The notes under the pieces are model-generated. The model was given only the letters and a program-made list of their open reading frames with translations, made no database searches and was not told the DNA's origin. A DNA stretch of 64,000 nt from an uncultured Lachnospiraceae bacterium (lineage in GTDB: Bacteria > Bacillota > Clostridia > Lachnospirales > Lachnospiraceae): the NCBI GenBank assembly GCA_947625205.1, contig CANQNN010000014.1, positions 1 to 64,000 on the forward strand, given 5' to 3'. Each line of letters starts with the position of its first letter. Positions within the stretch are counted from its first letter, which is position 1. Of the stretch, positions 59,505 through 64,000 are shown one piece after another. A program made the position numbers and the translations under genes.

Positions 59505-60701
59505 ATGGAATCATATGAAATACTGAAGGATCTCGCCATTATCCTGCTGTCCGCTAAGTTTTTCGGCATTGTCGCCAGGAAATGCAAGGCGCCCCAGGTA
59601 GTGGGAGAGATCATCGCGGGGCTTCTGATCGGTCCCTGTGTATTTAACTGGATCAATCCGGGCAATTTTAACTTTCTTACACAATTAGCTGAGATCGGCG
59701 TGATCATCCTGATGTTTGAGGTGGGTCTGGGATCTGACTTAAAGGAACTGCTCAAAACGGGACCCATTGCTTTACTCATCGCATGCGCGGGCGTTTTTGT
59801 CCCTCTTGTGCTAGGCGCCCTTCTCTATATGGGCTTCTACGGCATAGCGCCGTGGGGAAGCGAGGAATTCTATAAGGCCGTTTTTATCGGCACTATCATG
59901 ACCGCCACCAGCGTCAGCATCACCGTGGCATCCTTGCAGGAGCTGGGTAAGATCAAGACCAAGGTGGGAACCACCATCGTCAGCGCGGCGATCATCGACG
60001 ATGTGATCGGTATCATCGTACTGACCTTCGTGATCGGTTTCAAGGATCCCGAATCCAGACCGGGCACAGTCATCATCAAAACGCTCCTGTTTTTTGCAGT
60101 GGCTGTGGTGGGCGGTTTCATCGTATACAAGGTATTTGCCAAGCTGGATGAGCGTTATCCGCACACCAGGCGTATCCCCATAGTCAGTCTGGCTTTCTGC
60201 CTGGCTTTGGCTTATATCGCAGAGAAGTATTTCGGCATCGCGGATATCACGGGCGCGTATATCGCCGGCGTAGTGTTGTGCAGCTTAAGCGACAACACCT
60301 ACATAGAGCGGAAGAGCGATGTGATGTCCTATATGTTCTTCGGACCGATCTTCTTTGCCGGCATCGGGCTGAAAACTTCCTTTGACGCAATGGACGGCCG
60401 GCTGTTCGCATTCTGCATCTGTTTTGTCCTGGTGGCATTGATCGCCAAGATCATTGGATGCGGTACGGTTGCAAAGATCTGCCGCTACAACTTCCGGGAT
60501 TCCTTAAAGATCGGCGTAGGTATGATGACCCGGGGTGAGGTTGCGCTGATCGTGGCGCAGAAGGGACTTGCGGCAGGACTTCTTACATCGGACTATTTTA
60601 CGGCTGTTATCCTGCTGATCCTTGTGTCCTCCATTATGACGCCGATCATACTGAAGCTGCTCTATTCCACAGACAAAAACAGGCCGGGCGATACCGCCTG
60701 A
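59505..60701 (+). CDS. Cation:proton antiporter (CPA2/KefB-like membrane domain)
   Basis: 398 residues from the ATG at 59505 with GAGGGG seven bases before it. About 12 TM segments. CPA2 signatures: APQVVGEIIAGLLIGPCVFN, VSITVASLQELGKIKTKVGTTIV followed by SAAIIDDVIGI, and ADITGAYIAGVVL. The acidic pair in the IIDDV motif is the ion site. Exchanges Na+ or K+ for H+ across the membrane. It lacks the RCK/TrkA-N domain of KefB/C proteins, so it is regulated differently or not at all through NAD(H) or glutathione. Monocistronic, ending at a bidirectional terminator. Confidence 0.9.
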   Translation: MESYEILKDLAIILLSAKFFGIVARKCKAPQVVGEIIAGLLIGPCVFNWINPGNFNFLTQLAEIGVIILMFEVGLGSDLKELLKTGPIALLIACAGVFVPLVLGALLYMGFYGIAPWGSEEFYKAVFIGTIMTATSVSITVASLQELGKIKTKVGTTIVSAAIIDDVIGIIVLTFVIGFKDPESRPGTVIIKTLLFFAVAVVGGFIVYKVFAKLDERYPHTRRIPIVSLAFCLALAYIAEKYFGIADITGAYIAGVVLCSLSDNTYIERKSDVMSYMFFGPIFFAGIGLKTSFDAMDGRLFAFCICFVLVALIAKIIGCGTVAKICRYNFRDSLKIGVGMMTRGEVALIVAQKGLAAGLLTSDYFTAVILLILVSSIMTPIILKLLYSTDKNRPGDTA

Positions 60702-60716
60702 CCTGTATCCGTCAAA

Positions 60717-60758
60717 AAACCGCTCTGTGCTCCTCTTGTGTTCAATACAGAGCGGTTT
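60717..60758. terminator. Bidirectional terminator, antiporter/thioredoxin
   Basis: Stem AAACCGCTCTGT / ACAGAGCGGTTT (60717-60728, 60747-60758) between the two convergent genes, with A and T tracts on both sides. Confidence 0.88.
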
Positions 60759-60764
60759 CTTAAT

Positions 60765-61082
60765 TTACAGCACTCTTTCGATCTGCTCCTTTAGCGCGTC
60801 TTTGGACATCGCGCCGACTAGAGAGGCTTTTTCCTCACCCTTTACAAAGATCTTCATGGTGGGGATGGACATGATGCGGTATCTCGCCGCGATCTCTTCC
60901 TCCTCGTCAATGTTGCATTTGCCAATTCTGACTCTGCCTTCATACTCCTGTGAAAGCTCCTCCACAATGGGCGCCATCATCTTGCACGGTCCGCACCAGT
61001 CCGCATAGAAATCCACGAGGACAGGTATGTCCGCGCCAAGCACTTCCCCGTCAAAATTTGCCGTTGTAAATCTGTGTTCCAT
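60765..61082 (-). CDS. trxA: Thioredoxin
   Basis: 105 residues, AAAGGAG five bases before the ATG. The active site is WCGPC (Cys30, Cys33) in FYADWCGPCKMMAP, with the cis-proline loop MSIPTMKIF. It reduces disulfides of cytoplasmic proteins and enzymes. The gene lies 60 bp downstream of trmB on the same strand. Confidence 0.96.
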   Translation of the reverse strand: MEHRFTTANFDGEVLGADIPVLVDFYADWCGPCKMMAPIVEELSQEYEGRVRIGKCNIDEEEEIAARYRIMSIPTMKIFVKGEEKASLVGAMSKDALKEQIERVL

Positions 61083-61142
61083 TCTGTCTCCTTTCCGCCG
61101 CTTCCAGGCAGCGCTGCTCTGATCTCACAATTTTTCGTCACC

Positions 61143-61802
61143 CTAAGCTGTCTCTCCGGTCCAATCTCTGGATATGATATATTTGCAGATCGGTTTCCCC
61201 TGAGATGAAAATCTTTCCTCATACTCCGTCATGACATTGCCGCGCATCATTTCATCGTCATGATGCAGATCGCGTGTCATCTTATCGATATGCCAGCCGG
61301 CAGGCTCCAGTTCTTCCAGTGCAAACTGAAATAGATCCGCATTGTCGGTCTTAAACTCGATCACACCGTCTCTTACCAGTATTTCATCATAGCGGTGTAA
61401 AAATTCACGGGAGGGCAGTCTTCTTTTGGCATGGCGGTCCTTGGGCCACGGATCGGAAAAATTAAGATAGATCCGATCCACTTCCTCCCGGCCGAACACC
61501 TCCGTGATCTCCTCCGCTTCCATGCGGATAAAAAACAGATTCGGCAGCGGCTCCGCTTCCATTTTCTGAATCCCCCGGAACAATACGCTGGAATACTTCT
61601 CAATTCCCACATAGTTGACATCCGGATTCATTCGCGCCAGCTCCATGATAAATCTGCCTTTTCCCATACCGATTTCCACGCGCACAGGATTGCCGTTACC
61701 GAAAATCTCCCGCCATCTTCCCTTGCAGATACGCGGCTCATGGATCACATATTTACTGTCGGCGATCGCCTCTCTTGAACCGGTTATATTTCGCAGCCTC
61801 AT
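61143..61802 (-). CDS. trmB: tRNA (guanine46-N7)-methyltransferase
   Basis: 219 residues. SAM-binding motif VEIGMGKGRFIMELA (about 52-66), the ENEL-equivalent VGIEKYSSV, and the TrmB signature FSDPWPKDRHAKRRL (about 123-137). Adds m7G46 to the tRNA variable loop. It is divergent from dacF; thioredoxin is cotranscribed. Confidence 0.95.
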   Translation of the reverse strand: MRLRNITGSREAIADSKYVIHEPRICKGRWREIFGNGNPVRVEIGMGKGRFIMELARMNPDVNYVGIEKYSSVLFRGIQKMEAEPLPNLFFIRMEAEEITEVFGREEVDRIYLNFSDPWPKDRHAKRRLPSREFLHRYDEILVRDGVIEFKTDNADLFQFALEELEPAGWHIDKMTRDLHHDDEMMRGNVMTEYEERFSSQGKPICKYIISRDWTGETA

Positions 61803-62000
61803 TAAATCTCTCCCCGCCGCTTTGCGGCGCTTGTTTTTACTTTGCGCCTGTACATTATATCAAAATGTGTATTTTTTGTAAAATGGGTATAGTTTTTCGA
61901 CAAAATAGTGTATGATGGTATAGAATACTTTGAGATGCCGCACTGTCATAGAATACGGATTTTTGACATATACTTCTCTATCATGGAAAGGTCTTATAAC

Positions 62001-63467
62001 ATGTTTTTTTCTCATATAAAATGCTGTTTCCTTACTCTGGTAATTCTGGGATACGGTTTTCTTGCATCTCCTGTGACCGCTCACGCTACTTCTCTGGACG
62101 AACTGGCGGCGGAGGCGGAGGCCAGGAAATCTCTGCCGGTTCAGACGAACGATATCGACAACTGGCCGGCCGGTCCTGCAATCAGTGCGGAATCCGCTAT
62201 ATTGATGGACGCCAATACGGGCGTGATCCTGTATGCCAAAAATATCCATGAAAAATCTTATCCTGCAAGTACGACTAAAATTCTGACCTGCCTGATCGCA
62301 ATGGAGGAGGGCGATCTGGACGATATGGTCACATTCTCCCGCGATGCAGTGTTCAGCCTGCCGCCCGGCAGTTCCAATATGGGCATGGACGTGGGAGAAG
62401 CCCTTCCGCTGGAGCAGTGTCTTTACGGCATTCTGGTGGCTTCCGCCAACGAAGTGGCAAATGCCGTGGGCGAATACGTTTCCGGCTCTATCGATGCTTT
62501 TGTCGCCAGGATGAACGAGCGCGCCAAAGAGCTGGGCTGCACCGAAAGTCATTTTACGAACACCAACGGTCTGCCCGATGACGACCATTATACGACCGCG
62601 TACGATCTCGCCCTCATATCTTCCGCTTTTTTCCAGAACGAGATGCTCTGCAAGATCGGCAATACCGCCCGCTATCACTTTGAGCCGAGCGACACACAGC
62701 CCGATGACTTTTACGAAAATAATAAGCATAAACTGATCACAGGAGAAATTGCTTATGACGGCGTGATCGGTGGGAAAACGGGCTATACAGACCTGGCCAG
62801 ACAGACGTTGGTCACCTGCGCCGAGAGAAACGGCATGAAGCTTGTCTGCGTCGTTTTTAAGGAAGAATCCCCGACGCAGTTTACGGATACCGTACAGTTA
62901 TTCGACTATGGGTTCAACAATTTTCAGGTAGTAAACATCTCGGAGAACGAGAACAAATATCAGATGGAGACCTCCGGTTTTCTGGAGACAGGCAGCGACA
63001 TTTTCGGCAGCTCCAAGCCGATCCTGTCTCTGGACTCGGACAGCTATGTCATTATCCCCAATACCGTCTCCTTCGATGAACTGGATTCGGAAATAGATTA
63101 CAGCGCATCGGATGAAAACAATATTGCGCAGATCACATACTCATACCACGATACTTATGTAGGCAGCGCGTATCTTGAACTGGCATCGGACAACACATCC
63201 TCTTACGACTTTGCCTCGGACGCCGTGTCAACCGATATAAGCGTGGAAAAGGCCGAACCGGAACCCTCCGCCTCCACCACCATTTTCGTCAATGTGAAAA
63301 AAGTGCTGATGGGCATCGTCATATTTGCCGGCGCCGTTATTGCGTTATTTATTATCCATGCATTCACCAGGAACGGCAGAAACGCCAGACGCAGAAGAAA
63401 CCGTGTCAAGAGGAAACAGAATCGGCGGGAACGGATCCGGTCCCGTTTTGATGATTTCGATTTTTAG
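62001..63467 (+). CDS. dacF: D-alanyl-D-alanine carboxypeptidase, DacF/PBP5 type
   Basis: 488 residues from the ATG at 62001 (GGAAAGG nine bases upstream); an ATG six codons earlier lacks a site. Signal peptide (FLTLVILGYGFLASPVTAHA), then the serine peptidase domain (about 55-300) with the three motifs SxxK in ASTTKILT, SxN in SANEVANAV, and KTG in GGKTGYTD. A beta-rich PBP5-type C domain, a TM helix (MGIVIFAGAVIALFIIHA) and a strongly basic tail (RRRRNRVKRKQNRRERIRSR) follow. Trims pentapeptides in peptidoglycan. The last 62 coding bases overlap the exonuclease gene on the opposite strand. A promoter TCGACA-16-TATAGA lies at 61897-61924. Confidence 0.93.
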   Translation: MFFSHIKCCFLTLVILGYGFLASPVTAHATSLDELAAEAEARKSLPVQTNDIDNWPAGPAISAESAILMDANTGVILYAKNIHEKSYPASTTKILTCLIAMEEGDLDDMVTFSRDAVFSLPPGSSNMGMDVGEALPLEQCLYGILVASANEVANAVGEYVSGSIDAFVARMNERAKELGCTESHFTNTNGLPDDDHYTTAYDLALISSAFFQNEMLCKIGNTARYHFEPSDTQPDDFYENNKHKLITGEIAYDGVIGGKTGYTDLARQTLVTCAERNGMKLVCVVFKEESPTQFTDTVQLFDYGFNNFQVVNISENENKYQMETSGFLETGSDIFGSSKPILSLDSDSYVIIPNTVSFDELDSEIDYSASDENNIAQITYSYHDTYVGSAYLELASDNTSSYDFASDAVSTDISVEKAEPEPSASTTIFVNVKKVLMGIVIFAGAVIALFIIHAFTRNGRNARRRRNRVKRKQNRRERIRSRFDDFDF

Positions 63468-64000
63468 TAATTCTCTTAACCTTCCTCTGCTGCCTTGCTT
63501 TATCCTGTTTATCACGAATGGCGGCGATGTCCGCCTCCGTGATGAACTTATCGGTTTTCACAATATATACGCCGCCGTCCTCCGCTTTGCGGATACGGAT
63601 CTTGGACTTCATGTAACCGTGTCTGTCGCAATACGACACGCTATAGTAATGCTTTCCGTTGGGTGAAAACCAGCGGATTTTTTTGCGCAGAGGTTTATGG
63701 CAGAGATAACATCTCGTTGCCATGACGGTCTTATCATCCAGCGCCTGCGACTTGTCCGCAAATTTACGGGAAATATATTTTGCATAGGTTTCAAACGTCA
63801 CATGTATCTCCGAGTCTTTATCCCCGGGAAGATGGAATACGTCAAAAGAATAATTCCCTAAAACCTTCTCATCCATGAGCGCCAGGATCTTGGCTGTATA
63901 GTATGCGTCGCTGAATGCACGGTGAAACGGAATATCTTTTTCAATCGCCAGATAATCTATGGCGTACTCCAGAGTCCGTCTCGATTTCTTATCCTCGTAA
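63406..64000 (-). CDS. DEDDh-type 3'-5' exonuclease, C-terminal part (cut by the window edge)
   Basis: The frame is open to the end of the window and beyond, so the start lies outside; at least 197 residues are present. The first in-window residues contain the DEDDh ExoIII motif in PFHRAFSDAYYTAKIL (His with Asp five later), as in DnaQ-like and PolC-type exonucleases. An ATG at 63876 is internal and not the start. After the domain, the C-terminus carries CYLCHKPL and YCDRHGY cysteine/histidine pairs, a possible zinc knuckle, then a basic tail. The gene overlaps dacF by 62 bp tail to tail. The class is inferred from one motif and residue pattern. Confidence 0.7.
   Translation of the reverse strand, partial: YEDKKSRRTLEYAIDYLAIEKDIPFHRAFSDAYYTAKILALMDEKVLGNYSFDVFHLPGDKDSEIHVTFETYAKYISRKFADKSQALDDKTVMATRCYLCHKPLRKKIRWFSPNGKHYYSVSYCDRHGYMKSKIRIRKAEDGGVYIVKTDKFITEADIAAIRDKQDKARQQRKVKRITKNRNHQNGTGSVPADSVSS

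Noticed and set aside
1..64000. Insertion sequences, prophage or integrative element
   Set aside because: No transposase, integrase, phage structural gene or direct-repeat-bounded segment was found; the Abi_2 gene is the only sign of transfer.

Overview
The window looks like chromosome from an anaerobic, spore-forming Firmicute, most likely a member of the Lachnospiraceae. The basis is a PerR/reverse-rubrerythrin pair, the clostridial gene order HU - RqcP - YabP - YabQ - DivIC - SpoIIE-like - TilS - Hpt - FtsH, a CotS-type spore coat kinase, strong GGAGG ribosome binding sites, and carbohydrate transport genes typical of gut Lachnospiraceae. No rRNA, phage, transposase or CRISPR array is visible. 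Most genes lie on the minus strand.

Region by region. (1) 1-4.4 kb: a sensor kinase/response regulator operon, then perR and reverse rubrerythrin (peroxide defence) and a TetR repressor. (2) 4.4-10.9 kb: a TetR-controlled operon of an MMPL-type exporter and a 1304-residue membrane-anchored surface protein with GLUG repeats. (3) 11-13.7 kb: a lone, visibly A+T-rich Abi_2 (HEPN) abortive-infection gene, a small lipoprotein and a small heat-shock protein. (4) 13.8-19.2 kb: an ECF sigma factor, a repeat-bearing membrane anti-sigma-like protein, a transglutaminase-like surface protein broken by a frameshift at its active site, and a lipoprotein. (5) 19.3-23.1 kb: three unrecognised small proteins and two tandem U32-like four-cysteine proteins. 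(6) 23.3-41.8 kb: a carbohydrate locus with two solute-binding proteins and two permease pairs (no ATPase), a DUF5696-like protein, a Yip1-like membrane protein, an NHL/TPR protein, a divergent AraC regulator, a GH43 and a GH13 enzyme. (7) 42-54.8 kb: housekeeping and sporulation genes (ftsH, hpt, tilS, spoIIE-like, divIC, yabQ, yabP, rqcP, hup, mazG, a PEGA lipoprotein, a CotS-like kinase, cca). (8) 54.9-59.1 kb: GH3 and GH127 glycosidases. (9) 59.2-64 kb: tRNA-Pro(CGG), a cation/proton antiporter, thioredoxin, trmB, a DacF-type carboxypeptidase and the C-terminal part of a DEDDh exonuclease cut by the window edge.

How the genes work together: PerR probably controls itself and the rubrerythrin. 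TetR probably acts on the palindrome lying inside the MMPL promoter. The region 6 locus looks like a gene set for capture, import and cleavage of plant or host oligosaccharides: two importers with membrane-tethered extracellular accessory proteins, intracellular GH43/GH13 enzymes, and the separate GH3/GH127 pair, the last pointing to beta-L-arabinofuranosides. An ATPase encoded elsewhere must power the importers. The least explained parts are the carbohydrate accessory genes, the U32-like pair with its unknown neighbours, and the ECF cluster with its inverted repeat, 13-residue repeat array and broken transglutaminase gene. Coordinates of starts were adjusted where a ribosome binding site decides between candidates. 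All functional calls come from reading sequence motifs; no database search was run.
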